Shown: one piece after another, positions 21,546 to 34,029 of the stretch
Position numbering within the stretch: position 1 is the first letter of the stretch
Layout: every line of letters starts with the position of its first letter
NCBI GenBank assembly: GCA_023548195.1
Contig: JAJHZJ010000061.1
Location: 7,251,374 to 7,315,373 of the forward strand
Direction of reading: 5' to 3'
Source of the DNA: Bettongia penicillata ogilbyi
Lineage: Eukaryota; Chordata; Mammalia; Diprotodontia; Potoroidae
DNA length: 64,000 bases
The notes under the pieces: model-generated
Databases searched by the model: none
Told to the model about the DNA's origin: nothing
The model's input: only the letters and a program-made list of their open reading frames with translations
Position numbers and translations under genes: made by a program

Positions 21546-21835
21546 AAGAATAAAGTGAATGAAAGATTATAATAAAGAATGTCAAAAAGGATGGGGGACA
21601 AAGATTTCTGCAGAAGTGGACCTGATGTATCTGATTCTCTGTTTTGCGTATTTCACCCAATTTTATCCCATGTGTAGTATCCATTAATGTAAGCCACCAG
21701 AGGTCACACGTCATTGATGTCTATGAGGGCCATGGATCTAACTTGTAGCTAGTTAAGTTCCTTTCTTAGACATTGCTCATGCTTATGTTAGGCAGGTGTT
21801 TCCTTACATCCAAATAAAGGTTTTCTATCTTACAT

Positions 21836-22095
21836 ACAGTGGCACAGGGGATAGAGTGCCAGGCCTCGAGTCAGAAAGACTGATCTTCCCAAGCTGAAAT
21901 CTGGCATCAGACACTCACTAGCTATGTGATCCTGGGCAAGTCACTTAACCCTATTTGCCTTTGTTTCCTCAAAGGTAAAATGAGACAGAAAAGGAAATCA
22001 CCAACCACATCAGTATCTCTGCCAAGAAAACCCCAAATGGGGTCACAAGAAGTCAGAATGACTGAAAATAACTGAGTAGCAGCAATAACAACTTA
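21836..22095 (+). mobile_element. MAR1-type SINE (head truncated)
   Basis: agtggcacaggggatagagt, gcatcagacactcactagct, gatcctgggcaagtcactta and ccccaaatggggtcacaaga in the family order. Confidence 0.9.
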
Positions 22096-22224
22096 AATAA
22101 AAGTGCTGAGGTGTGAAAAGTCTTGAAAAACTGATTTCTGGGAGTTTTAGCCTCCATATATCTCAATGTATTCAGACAAAGTCTGGCTAGAGCTACAGGG
22201 AACAATTCCTATGTAAGTCAATGT

Positions 22225-22633
22225 GATTCAAATGGGACAAATCACCCACAGAACCATAGATCTTAGAGTTGGAAAGGACCTCAAGGAATCATCTGATCCC
22301 ATCTGGCCAAAGCATCAGATCACATCCGGACTATGTCAGAACACATCCTGCGGTATTATGTTCAGTCCTGGAAGCCATTTTAATCAGGACACAAACAAGC
22401 TGAAATCCATTAAGTGATGGGTGATGAGAATGCTCAGGTGACCCCAAACCACATTGTAGATGGATTAATGGAAGGACTTGGAAAATAAGAAAAATTAGTG
22501 AGGAGAGAGGGAAATATTAGCTGTCTTTCAGTATTTGAAGAGTGTCATGTGGAAGAGAGATTTTCCTTGTATCACTTGAGCTCAGAGAGGAAAACCAGTG
22601 TGTTCACCTTACTGGAAGTGTCCTCCCAGAGGT
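22225..22633 (+). mobile_element. CR1/L3-type LINE 3' region (left part)
   Basis: Contains gcggtattatgttcagtcct (the CR1 'LEYCVQFW'-like region), then tgtctttcagtatttgaaga and gtgtcatgtggaagagagat. These resemble the CR1 ORF2 terminus. The first ~80 bp may be a MIR-like fragment. It continues after the SINE at 22886. Confidence 0.75.
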
Positions 22634-22885
22634 TAGCTGTTGTTGCTAAGCCACTTCTCAATCACACCTGACTCTTCGTGACCCTTTTGGGGCTTCCTTG
22701 GCAAAGACACTGGGGTGCTTTGCCATTTTCTTCTCCAGCTCATTTTATAAATGAGGAATCTGAGGCAGACAAGATTAAGTGACTTGCCCAGGCTCACACA
22801 GCTAGTGAGTGCCCGAGGCCAGACCTGAACTCAGGAAGAAGAGTCTTCCTGACTCCAGGCCTAGCACTCTATCCACTGATTCTCT
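22634..22885 (-). mobile_element. MAR1-type SINE inserted in a CR1 LINE
   Basis: ttgttgctaagccacttctc, gcttccttggcaaagacact, ttaagtgacttgcccaggct, tcacacagctagtgagtgcc and cctagcactctatccactga. Antisense, nearly full-length. Confidence 0.92.
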
Positions 22886-22965
22886 CTATCAGGGATGTTG
22901 TAGAGGAGATTTCTGTATGATTTCAAAGGTCTCTTTTCACTCTAACATTTTATGATCTATTCTAG
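22886..22965 (+). mobile_element. CR1/L3-type LINE 3' end (right part)
   Basis: tatcagggatgttgtagagg to ctaacattttatgatct matches the CR1 end (…AGGGATGTTGTAGAGG…TTCTATGATTCT). Confidence 0.75.
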
Positions 22966-22974
22966 TCCCTACCT

Positions 22975-23460
22975 CCAGACAGATGGGGCATAGTTATTTC
23001 CATTTTATAGATGAAGTGACTGAAACCTGGAGGGGCTAAGTGATTTGTTCATCATCTCAATGGGTAATAAGTGCAAATGGCAAGTTGGAGAAGATGAGAT
23101 CCTCGGTGTCCTGGATCCTAGTACGGCATTTCTCTCATTTTATTATACTACTCTCCTCTACCTTTTGCCATACCTATAAAAAGCCACTCTCAACAGGAAT
23201 AAAAAAAAATAATTATTAATCTGAAAGGTCCAGAAAATGAGCAAAGGGACAAATGATTGTTTTTTACCTGGTCTAGGAAACTAATGGGGCCATAGAATCA
23301 GAGGCCAAACTCTTCATCATACAGATGAGGAAACTGAGGTCAAGAGAAGCTAAACGATTCACATAATGTCACCCAGGTAAGAAGGCATAAAAAGAAGTCT
23401 GAACATGGGTCTTTTGTCTTCAGACCCAGACCAAGGCTTTTTGACTGTACCTCACTGTCT
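22975..23460 (-). mobile_element. two MIR-like SINE fragments, antisense
   Basis: 22975-23165 contains ttccattttatagatgaagt. 23290-23460 contains atacagatgaggaaactgag. Both carry the antisense MIR core and are diverged. Confidence 0.55.
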
Positions 23461-23519
23461 CTGCTATCAAGGTTTTAGAATTGTGGCAAATAGAGTTGAT
23501 AGCAAAGCTTTGGCTGTAC

Positions 23520-23723
23520 CAGGGGTTCTTCACTTGGGGTATGTGAACTTGCTTTTTAAAAAATATTTGATAAGTGTATTTTAATATAATTGATTTCCTT
23601 TATAATCATATGCATTTTCTTTTACACATTTCAAAACACTGTTTTGAGAGTGGGTCAATAAACTCCACCAGGCTGCCCAAGAGCTCCATGAAACAAACAA
23701 ACAAAAAAGATTAAGAACTCCTG
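23520..23723 (+). mobile_element. hAT-type non-autonomous DNA transposon
   Basis: Starts CAGGGGTTCTTCACTTGGGG and ends AAGAACTCCTG, giving ~11-bp imperfect terminal inverted repeats. The AT-rich interior (aatataattgatttccttta, caccaggctgcccaagagct) matches the inverted copy at 41.9-42.1 kb. No transposase. A clear 8-bp TSD is not visible. Confidence 0.75.
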
Positions 23724-23724
23724 C

Positions 23725-25500
23725 TTTCCATCCAGCAAATGTTACTGAAATGTTTCATAACATTGTCCTGATTGAAGTGATGACCCATGACACCTCTTGG
23801 AACTGAGTCCCAGAAAATACAAGTGTGGCTTTGGTATTTGAACTACCAAGAGGGGGAAAATGATTCTTAGCTAAAATGGCCAAAGGAATAAAGGGGGAGG
23901 ACTTGAGAGCCCTACTGAAATTTAGCCCATCAATTGAAAGGACATTATGTTCTAACCCATTAGGTGTTGAACTAGTTGGTAAGATTCTTGCTGAGAAAGG
24001 AAGGATATTCAACCACCAACTCATTTCCCTAAAGTTTGCCTGGAATGTTCTCCTCTGTGAGTCTCCATCCCATCTTCTACCAAGCTCACTAAACCCTTTC
24101 CCTATTATATGAATAACATTTGTAATTTCTATTCTCCATGTTTATTAAGTTACTACCAAGTTTTATTAGACTGAGTTCCCAGTGAGCAAGGACATTTTCT
24201 GTGCAATATACCATCACTCTTAAGTATTGGTGGCCAGGGAGCAACCTTACCAGAGGCTGATTTGTCCCCTTGTCTGAATTTTGTCTCCTAATATGGCTGA
24301 ATTCTAACAGTGTTTGACAAACACTTGGTCAAAGCCATGATAAGTCACACTCGCAGAATCCACAATCCCCCATTTTACAGATGAGGAAACTGAAGTCCAC
24401 AGATATTAAGGGACCTGAGGTCAATTCCCTTAGTGACTTGCCTGAGGTCACTAAGCAGACACTCCATAAAAGTCTTTCAACGGTGAAACTGATTGCTCCC
24501 TAAAGAAACCTGCAGTGCATTTCGCAACTCTTTCGGAAAAGCAGCTCAGAAGTAATAAGCAGACGTATTTCCCAGAAAACCCATGATTCACTGGTTGTTT
24601 TTTCTTCTCTCTGGTCCTTGTCAAACTGCAACACTTCAGAAAATATGAGAATGAGCCAAATTCCCCAAATGCCTACAGCTATAACTAGATAAGAAGTCAA
24701 AGAAGTCTGCATGGGGAGTATTTTCTTCTGACTTTTGATTCATCCTGCAAGCACAGAAGAGTGATACCAGGGAGGCAGGAGCAAGGTCCTCTATTGGCAC
24801 CAAGAGACAGGATGGCGCCATCATGGCATCAGTGTAAGGAAGATCTGGGTTCAGATTCTTTCTCTGATTTATGCCCTTTTGGTGCCCCATGCAACAAGAT
24901 GCCAAACTGTAGAACAACGGTCCCTCTGCATTGGTAGAACAAGCTACCTCGTGCCACTGCTTACACTGATGATTAAATCGAGATCCGGTCAACAAACAAT
25001 TCTCTTTTAGTTCCTCAGGCCAAGTGGTTGTTGTCCCTTGTTCATTAAGCTAGTCAACTCAATGTCTGCAGATTTTAAGATTTATTATGACCATTTGAAA
25101 TAGGAACTGAACTGCTTTGCCACTTACTATATACAAAGAAGCAATTTTTTACGTCACCATGTTTATTTACATATCCCAATTCCTCTCTCCTCCCCTCCCA
25201 TATCCTCTCCCAGGTTTTCAGGTAAAATACATCATTTCATGCACAGTATTTTCCTTCCACAATACTTTTCATTCAAGGGATTGAACTGATTGTCATCAGG
25301 TTTTGTCAACTTGAAAATGAATGAGTTAGTTAACTCTAAATGAAGAGGGATAAAGAGATATGAGAATGTGATTAATTGTTCGAAGTGCAGGTATAATGGC
25401 CCAATTAAAGAGACTGGAAGATAAACACTATTCCCAAACACATTCCCAGGAGTGTTGTGAGGATCAGATAAGATATTTAGCACTTAGTATAATTCCTGGC
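23725..25500. other. mostly unassigned sequence
   Basis: A MIR-like antisense fragment is visible near 24360-24470 (cccattttacagatgaggaa). No gene. Frames of up to 119 codons carry no recognised motif. Confidence 0.45.
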
Positions 25501-25504
25501 ACAT

Positions 25505-25742
25505 GTTGTTCGGTCATGTCCCAGTCTTTATGGTGCCATTCGGAGTTTTCTTGGCAGAGATGCTAGAGTAGGTTACCATTTCCATCTCCGACTCATTTTA
25601 CAGATGAGGAAACTGAGGCAACTATAGTTAGGTGACTTGCCCAAGGTCCTACAACTATAAGTATTTGAGGTCAGAACTCTAGAAGATGAGTCTTCCTGAC
25701 TCTAAGCCCCATACGCTATCCACTGTTCTACCTAGCTGTTCT
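25505..25742 (-). mobile_element. MAR1-type SINE, antisense
   Basis: gagttttcttggcagagatg, ttttacagatgaggaaactg, aggtgacttgcccaaggtc and a closing gttctacctagctgttc. Confidence 0.9.
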
Positions 25743-25744
25743 TA

Positions 25745-28700
25745 GCAAATGCTTAATAAATGCTTATTGCCTTTGTTCCCCTAAATTGTTTTGTAAAGCT
25801 TAAAGGTTATAGCCCATCCAATAAACATTTATTAAACTCACTCCACTTTCCATCTGCTTCTCTGCAAGGTTTCAGATTCAAGCGATATGATGCCCCTTCC
25901 AGGATAAGCTCCTTACTTCTAAACTCAATCAAGATATATACCACCTCCCTTGGCCTCCTCTCCCCTCTGACTGTAGGGGATAGATAATATATAATGACTA
26001 TATAAATGATGGCCATTAATATCCCAAATCTGTTTAGAATCAATGCTCACTTCATGTAAAGTTGCCACTTGGTAGTGGCCATTAGAATACGTAGTAGGCC
26101 GAATTCCAACAAATTAATCCAATTATGCTTGAGAGTAGTATTTAATAAGCACTTTCAATGATGTGTGCATCCTGCCTTGATAATGTTATCTGAACCCAAT
26201 GTCAGTTGAAAACATAATCCTGAACAGTCAGTACATCCAAGATCTGTGACTTGGTCACTGGGAACTCACTCTCCTCATGGGAGTGAGCATGTACATATAT
26301 TCTCTGCCTGCCTTAGGTTAGATATCACTCATTGCTTGGTTGAGTCATCCCACAAGACTGCTAAGACGGAGAAACTAAGGATGCTGGTAGAAAAAGAGGT
26401 GGCTTGTGTTTCTTGTAGATGGCTCTCATGGCTGTGACTGCAGGAAGGAAAGAGGGGGGACTTAAGAGGAAGAAGGGTCCTTCCATTCCTCCATCATAAT
26501 GAGGCTGGAATCACCCAGGAAGACTTATACCAGACATTTATACGTATATATATGCCAGGAAAACTTACACATGGCTCCCCTGTTTTTCTTTTGTGTGTTC
26601 TTCGGCAAGTGGTATGGTTAAAGCAGTGGTAGTAAATGCAAGGTCTTAGCAAAAAAAGTGTTGGTATATAAGAGGGAGGACCTGAAAAGAGGACTCCACT
26701 TGGTGTTTGATTAGGCTATGCCCAATGAAGGTAAAATGAGACTTGGCTAGTTAGCAGTCTTGCAGAAACTGTTTATATCTCAATGAAGTCTGAAAATCAA
26801 CCTCCCAACTAATGTTACTGAATTCTTTTCTTATCTCTCTATGGAGAGATTTACTGGTTACCGTTCCCCTTTTTGTGTGAGAAGAAGCTGTTCCATATGT
26901 GATTCATTATGGTACATTGCATATCTTTTTTTTTCCTCTCCCCACTTCTTGAACAAACAAAAGCAGTGTTATTTTATCTCTTCTATCCACTTCACTACCT
27001 AGTCTCCCTGCAATGTCACTATAATTAATAATTTATGTTGCAAAGTTTAGGTGGGGGGGAAGAATCCATGAAGGTGATTATTGGGGAGCCTACTTTCCCT
27101 TTTAAGCTGTCAGGTTTCCACCAGAGCTAAACCCTGGGCAACCTACAATGGCACAGGTGGCCAGCCCGGGGGGCCTCAGTCAAGTGGCCCCTAGCTAGCC
27201 ACTGTACTAGATAGGTTTAGAAAATTACAGAGTCATCTAAGTCTTGGAGAGGTTAGGCAACCTGCCCATAATAAGTTAAAGAATGTTTCTACGGGGAATA
27301 AATTCTTAGTGTCAAAATGCAACAGGTGTTTATTATGAATGGATAGATGGATGAAATAAGTGAAACAACTGACATGTGAGTCTATCTTTAAGTAAGATGA
27401 TTTTGGTATACACTTGCCAAAAATAGCACTGGATGTATTTAAAGAGAATTTCCCTCAATACTTCAATAATTCAAGTTCTTTACTAATTTAATTGGCTCTT
27501 CTCCACAGTCTTTCTGAATTAGTGAGGTTTAATTGTTCTTCATATGACTAGTATTTTTGGTACACATAATCTGTACACACTTGTCACATTTTAAGGGCTG
27601 TTGTTGTGGTGTATGCATGATGCTTAGCACAGTAGCTAGCTAGGCATCACTTGACTGAGGCCATAGGCAAGCTGTGCCATTGTGGTTTGGCTCTAAAGGA
27701 AAGATGACTTCTTAATAGGGAAAGTAGAAATTTGTACTTCTCAACGAAGTTTTTAATACCAAAACTTCCAACTGCTTAAACCCTAAAAACCTTAAAAAAC
27801 TGACTTGATAGACAAAGTACATAATTCAACATAATTCAAGGTAGTCAATGGGAATAGGTCAAATCGAACAAAATCTCAGCAGAGGAAAGGATTTGGATGC
27901 AAGGAAGAGACCACACAGCTGGATGAGATAGGGGTTATTTCTTATGTCTTAGAATTCACCTTAATGCTGGACACCCATTTATTGGTTCTTTACCAACCAG
28001 CAGGTAATATGAAATACTTTTTTTCACATCATCATGCAATTATCTTAATTATTATATATTCAGAATTTCAGGAATCATGATTTTGCTGATATGGACACTA
28101 TCTCCACTGACACAAATCATAATTCCTCAGATTCTTAATAGATTGTCTCAGTGAATTTCTGTGACCAAAAAGTTCAGTCAATCAAATGAGATATTTGTAA
28201 AGAGCTTAGCTTGGTGCCTAGCACATAGTAGGTGTTTAATAAATGTTTTCCCCCTTCTATTTCCTGAGAGGTCAACCTGGTTATTAGCCTCTGAAATTTA
28301 AATGGGTTTGTCCTCAGGCAACAGATATTCTGCCTACCATTAGGCTTATGCTGCAACTCTTACAGTATGGTAGCAACTGTCTGATGTTTAACTTGGGGGG
28401 CATTGCCTGTAGGAACTGAGTCACCTCCACATCAGGAAGAAGGATTGCAGGATTATAGTGGAGAATCTTAAGGGCCAGTAGGTGACACAGTAGATGGAAT
28501 GTTGAGGTCCAGGGTGGAGTGCTGTTGACAAGATCAGGAAAGAACTTTGGGGAAACTGTTCTTTTGAGACTGTGCTCTTTATCATCCGAAATGGCTCTCC
28601 ATGCCCCCCAGATGTTGCTGTCTCCGTGAGACAAACGTGGGAACTACAGAAAACAAGGGATATGTAAAATAGATGTCCTCTAGGCTAATAGCCTTTAAAG

Positions 28701-28875
28701 ACAGTAAGACTGGCCAAATCACTGGGACAGGAGAGGAGCAGAATGTCATGTAGACTTGCAGATTTTGTCAATATATACCCTAACCCTCGGATCAATAAAC
28801 CGAATTGGTCTATCTTTTCCCGCCTCCCATGTCTCTTTTCTTCAACCACTTCACCCAGCCGAGTAGGGATGCGGG
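25745..28875. other. mostly unassigned sequence
   Basis: No gene found in about 3 kb. Position 28185-28255 has a MIR/L2-like tail (cctagcacatagtaggtg). The rest is AT-rich, with no repeat that I can name and no convincing reading frame. Confidence 0.45.
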
Positions 28876-28887
28876 CCATCCGCTACA

Positions 28888-29105
28888 ATGGAACACTAGG
28901 CTTGGAGTCAGGAAGACCTAAGTTTAAACCCAGTCTCTGACACTTACTAGTTGGATCATCCCAGGCAAGTCACTTAACCCTGCTTACCCCAGGTTACTCA
29001 TTTGTAAAATGAACTGGAGGAAAAAAATTGCAAACCATTCTAGTGTCTTTGCCATGAAAACCTCAAAAGGGGTCATGAAGAATCAGATATAACTGAACAA
29101 CATAA
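28888..29105 (+). mobile_element. MAR1-type SINE
   Basis: ggcttggagtcaggaagacc, tctctgacacttactagttg, caggcaagtcacttaaccct, tttgccatgaaaacctcaaa and aggggtcatgaagaatcag. Confidence 0.88.
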
Positions 29106-29749
29106 GTGGATAATCTTAATTATTGTAGTTTTGAGTTAGAGGTCTATTCATTATATTCCTTTGATTGAAACAAATATTAATGATATAAAAATGATTTTTA
29201 AGTTCACTGGAAACATACAAAGAACTTCTATGTATTATTAAGTCAGATATATGACATTTGGCTATGCCTCACAACAAAAATGAAGCAAGCCTTAATTCTG
29301 GATCTGACAAGAACAAAATATGAGCATCTGTTGACTTCTAGCTTCTGTAAGACAATGTATGAGAGAAGGAACAGGAGAAGGATTTGAGTTAGAGAAGAAT
29401 GCACAGAATAATGAGGAAGAGGAAGGAGAAGAAAGGAGGAGAGGAAAGGGATGAAGGAGAAGAGCTTCAATATAAAAACAAAGAAGAAAAAGGACTCAAG
29501 GCAGAAGGGACTCCTGCTCTGTATCAGGGGATTAGAGGGTTGAAGACTGTTACAGAGAAGAAATAGAAAGACCACTGAACACTTGAATACTTGGAGTTAA
29601 GAAAAAAATAGAAAGCTTGTCCTGAAAAGACGGAAGCTGTATGTATGAAGAGGCAGGAGGAAGCAGCAACTGGCAGTCCAAAGAATGATGCTCCGGGTCC
29701 CCAAGTGGAATACAGCAAGGAATCATTTAGTCACGGTAAGAAAGAGAGA

Positions 29750-31957
29750 TGATATGAGTCATGATGTTTGGTTCAAGACCCTGCTGAGGGACCCAGAAAC
29801 TCCTGTTTGATGACTTAACACCACTAGAAAGATCTGATTCCTTCTCAAGTTATATATTCAAGATGTGGCTAAAAGCCACCTAAGGATTGTAAAACAAGGT
29901 GCCTATACCCCTTCTAGTGAATCATGTGGACACAAATGATATTGAATGGAGAAAGCTAGAAAGCATTCAGTAAGATTATAAAGTTTTGGGTAGGAACCCA
30001 GAGACATTAGGGGTTTGGATGGTATGTTCATCGTCACTGCGCATCCAAGACAAAGAATTCAGAAGAGAAAGGCAGATTATAGGAAGTGAACAGCAATCAG
30101 TTGGTTAATATAAGAATAGCTAAAAAGTGGATTTGAATTTTCTAGATTATACTTTAAAATATAAGAGGAAAGGATGGACTTTGTCCAGGGATAGAATGCA
30201 CCTGACAAAAACTGCTGAGAACATTTTTGTCTAAAGTTTCAAAAATTTAATCCAAAGTGTTTTAACCTGAAAAGGAAGGGGGAAGGAGAAAACTATCTGT
30301 GTAGATATACCAAATTAGTTACCATAGCAAATACCTATAATATAGGAAGAAAAATAGTATATGAAGTAACTTGAAGGTCACAGAAAACAAAACCTAAGGA
30401 AAGATCCAGTGATAAAATCTGTGACCTCAGATATCTAAATACACATACTAGGGATAAAAACAGACAAATTAGACAAATTAGAGCTCATGGAAGGAAGCAC
30501 TTTTGACCTCATATGTAGTACTTAGATTTGGTAGGATTAGACCTATGATTGAATTGTGGCTCTACAAAGACAAGCCTTATTCAAATGAAATGAGATAAGA
30601 ATAAAGGGGGAGGGTAGCATTATATATTAAGTAAATATATACATATACATATATGTATAGATGTATATACAGACATGTATGTATCAAACAGAAGCATGGT
30701 GAAGAGCTTAAGGGAAAAGCAACAGAGACAAAAGCTGAAGAACTATTATCATCAGATTATAATACAGACCACTTGGACAGAAAGAGGAAATAGAAGAGGA
30801 TTTTGAATAATAGATTACAAGAATAGAGGCATGATTGGGGGACTTCATTCATTCAAGTAATCTACTGGAGTGTTCTTTGGCAAAGGTGGAGAAGTTACCA
30901 GTTCTTTGATTTGTGCTTATAGTCATTTCATTTGTTAAAAGGTGGACAAAGCAACAAGGCAAAATGTACTCTGGATCTTTTTTCACCATGGAAGGACTTA
31001 ACACTGGGATAAAAATTATGGAGACCTTGGGGCAAAGTGATCACTCCTGCTTGCAATGTGTAAGAAGGAGAGGCAAACCAGAAATATTCTGATGTGCAAC
31101 CTAGATTCTGGAAGAGAATATTTCAGAGTTGAGAGAAAATATAGGTAGAAATCAAGGACTAAAATGTTATGAGTAAAAATTATCTAGGAGAGATAGAAAA
31201 GTTCTCAAGAATGAAATGGTGATTTAAAGACAAAAAAAGAAATAATTCTAATGAGGAAAAAGCGGGGAGTTTTCTAAAGAGACTAACATGGATCCACAGG
31301 ATATTCAGCAAACTTAGATTTTTAAAACACATATATATATATATGATAGAAGTGAGGTTAAGCAAATGAAAATGAATGCAAAACCATAGCTTAGAGTGTT
31401 GGGTATTCTACTGACAAGAATAAGGTAAGGCTGCCAAAAAAAGAGCTAAGGATAACAAAAATGATGCGTGTGTGTGCGCATGTATACATGAGCACATGTG
31501 TTTTTCAAAGCTAATTAAAAACAACAGGTCCTTCCAGACTGACCCCATTTCCAATTCTGAATGGTTATTAGTTTGATGGATCAGTGGAATGCTATGGATA
31601 TAATCTACCTAGGTTTTAGCAAAGGATTTGATAAAGTTTCTCATGCTATTCTTGTGGGAAAAGATGTAGGCTAGCCAAGAGTACAAGTAGGTGAATTTTG
31701 AACTGGTTAAATGGTCAGGCATGAAAACCTATCATTGGATCAGTGTCAGCATGGAAAGAGATATCCAGTGCAGTGCTCCAGTGATCTGTGCTTGGCCCTG
31801 TTGAGTATAGCATTCTTTTTTTCATGACTTGAATAAAGGTATAGATAGCATGTTTATCAAATATGCACCATGAAGCTAGGGGATAGTGTAGGCAGGGATC
31901 CAAAAATGATCTTGGCAGGCTAGAACACTGAACTAAATCAAATAGGGTGGAGTGTAA
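29750..31957 (+). mobile_element. CR1/L3-type LINE fossil (left part)
   Basis: Deeply decayed. Recognisable CR1 landmarks in order: a gtagcattatatattaag segment, tacagaccacttggacag (endonuclease region), cttggggcaaagtgatcact, ccttccagactgacccc, gatataatctacctaggttt (RT: D-I-I-Y-L), ttctcatgctattcttgtgg and cagggatctgtgcttgg-like text followed by cttgaataaaggtatagat. No open frame remains. The left boundary is uncertain. It resumes after a 1.68-kb insert. Confidence 0.72.
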
Positions 31958-31965
31958 TAGGGGAC

Positions 31966-33644
31966 TGAGATGGGATAAGGATTGGCCTATGGGGTCCAGT
32001 CCTTAAAGCATGTCCTTGACTATCCCAGCACAACAAGCATGTAGAAGCTTGCCTGTTTTGGGAAATGTGTGGCTAAGGGGTTGGTGTCAAGTCAGGACAA
32101 TCTTCTCACTGCTGCAGATTTGGAGGAACTGATGATTCAGTTGCTGAGTGTAAGGCTAATGAGAATAAAGATCTTTCCTACCCATTAATGGGCCTGCCCA
32201 TTAAGGGAAGCTTGATTAGGGGAGACCCACACCTTTTGTTAATTTTCTAATGAAGCACTGCTTCTCAAGGGTTGTGATACCCTCTGGCTCTGAAAAGTGT
32301 ATAAAGACTCTGAGGTGAGATTTTACTTTGGGGCTTACTGATTGAAAGTGTTTGTTTGCCTAGGAGAGACTCTGGACAGCCACTAAGAATGCTCCCCTGT
32401 TTTGAAAACCCAGATGGTGGTTTTTACTCTGGTAACTATGTATATGTGGTCAGATAGTTATTTGTCTGTGTCAAGCAGCTGGAAGCATTGTCTGTTGAGT
32501 TTGATCTCTCTGTATTTTCTCTGAAGTTCAGGGTGTTGACCTTTTTCCCCCCCGAACTAAGAGAATGATATATGTGCTTGATTAAAGTGATTTTTGACCC
32601 CTCGAATTACTTTCCTTTCAGAAAAACAGATCAAAGAACCTGGGATAGCAGGCCCTCCTGTGTATGTCAGGGTCCTTGCTTTTACGCTGAGTTACAACTG
32701 AATGAATTTGCAAAAGGAATGATTCAACCTTTCATCTCTTTTTCTTTTATGGCTTTGAGGAGGCAGTACTACTTAAGTTTTTCTCTGAGAGCCAGTGGGA
32801 AGAAGAGTGGGTTGCCTGGTCTCCCACTTGACCTGGGTGATTGAACATATGGCCACCTCAATCTCTGTGTTTGTTCTTTTTTGATATTAGGCAATGAGTA
32901 TTTAGAGACTGGAGTGTCCAAAGGACGTTGTGAGTTTAGGTGATCCAGAGCACTCACAATGACTAGGCATGGGCATAGCTAAAATGCCCACCAAAGTGTC
33001 AGTGGCTAACAATAGCATCAGTACCAGGAGTAGAGACACCCTAAGGATAAAAAGAAAAGGAGCAATAATCAGGAGAAGGAATGATTTTCCTGGGATCAGT
33101 TATTCCTTATGACTCTCTGAGTAATGTCAGCTGTGGACTCAACAGAGGCATGGACCCTAGGATCTTAACTGGGCTGCCTATCTATCAGGAAACTATGCCT
33201 GAGGGAAACTCAGTGAGGGCTCCACAAAGAAAGGAAAAGACCTGCAAACAAAGAGACAAAAAACCTTTAGTGCTTATGTTCTCTAATGTGCCTAACTACT
33301 TAACTGAAGGCCATTCTCTCCAGGAATTTGGTATGTGTAAGAGGGTAGATAGCATGCCCCGTATTTATTTGTTTGGGATTTTTTTGGGGGGTAGTGTTTT
33401 GTGCCAACTGCTCTTGCTGTACCTACTCAATAAAACCTTTTTCTAAAAGCTAATTGTGTTACCTTGTTGACTGTTGATCGGGGACTAAATTGGGAGGGAC
33501 TCAAGAGCTACAAGTAGAAGGACTAGAAACAACCCCTGGGGGTGACCTCTAAGATCCCAAGGAAAGGAATAGCCACATACTCTGGGAACCAAAACTTCTG
33601 TGTGAATGCAGATTGGGGCAAGTGGCCCCAAAGGGAGTGCTCCA
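31966..33644 (+). mobile_element. probable LTR-type insertion C, about 1.68 kb
   Basis: Interrupts the CR1 between taataggggac and ccaaggtaaac, segments adjacent in intact CR1 copies. The insert begins TGAGATGGG and ends GTGCTCCA (TG...CA). It is flanked by the degenerate duplication taggggac/tagagac. AATAAA lies at 33429-33434, ~210 bp from the right end, as expected for R/U5. A TATA-like 'gtgtataaag' lies near 32300. No gag or pol is seen. 1.68 kb is long for an LTR, so it could be two LTR pieces or an LTR plus internal remnant. I infer an ERV origin without family evidence. Confidence 0.55.
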
Positions 33645-33651
33645 TAGAGAC

Positions 33652-33840
33652 CAAGGTAAACTTTTATACTCAGACTCAAAAAATCAATTTTAGAAGAACA
33701 ATATACAGCAAAATAGCAATCTAATTGGAAAAGAATGGGAGTTTTCATGGACTTCATGTTCAATTTGAGACAATAGTGTGATATGACAATAAAGAAAATT
33801 AGTGCAATCTTTGACTCCATCAAGACTCAGAGGCGATAGT
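33652..33840 (+). mobile_element. CR1/L3-type LINE fossil (right part)
   Basis: Continues the CR1 with cagactcaaaaaatcaattt, gacaatagtgtgatatgaca and gacaataaagaaaattagtg. The order matches the CR1 'caaaaaatcaa...caacagtgtgatatggc' stretch. Confidence 0.72.
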
Positions 33841-33874
33841 CTTATTGTACTTTATTCTGATTGGACCAAATTTC

Positions 33875-34025
33875 ATAGGAACAAAAGATCAGAGGATAAA
33901 GATTTACATTTGGAACGGACTTAGAGATCATCAAGGGCAACCCTTTCATTTTCAGTTGAGGAAACTGAGACCCAGTGTTTTGCCTAGGGTCATCCAGGTA
34001 CTAAGTAATAAGAAAAAAATTTATA
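33875..34025 (-). mobile_element. MIR-like SINE, antisense
   Basis: aacggacttagagatcatca followed by ttgaggaaactgagaccca and tgttttgcctagggtcatcc. Confidence 0.6.
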
Positions 34026-34029
34026 GGTA

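Noticed and set aside
33460..33500. Similarity of cggggactaaattgggaggg to the start of the 31.97-kb insert
   Set aside because: About 20 bp of loose similarity that does not extend, so it is not evidence for a second LTR.
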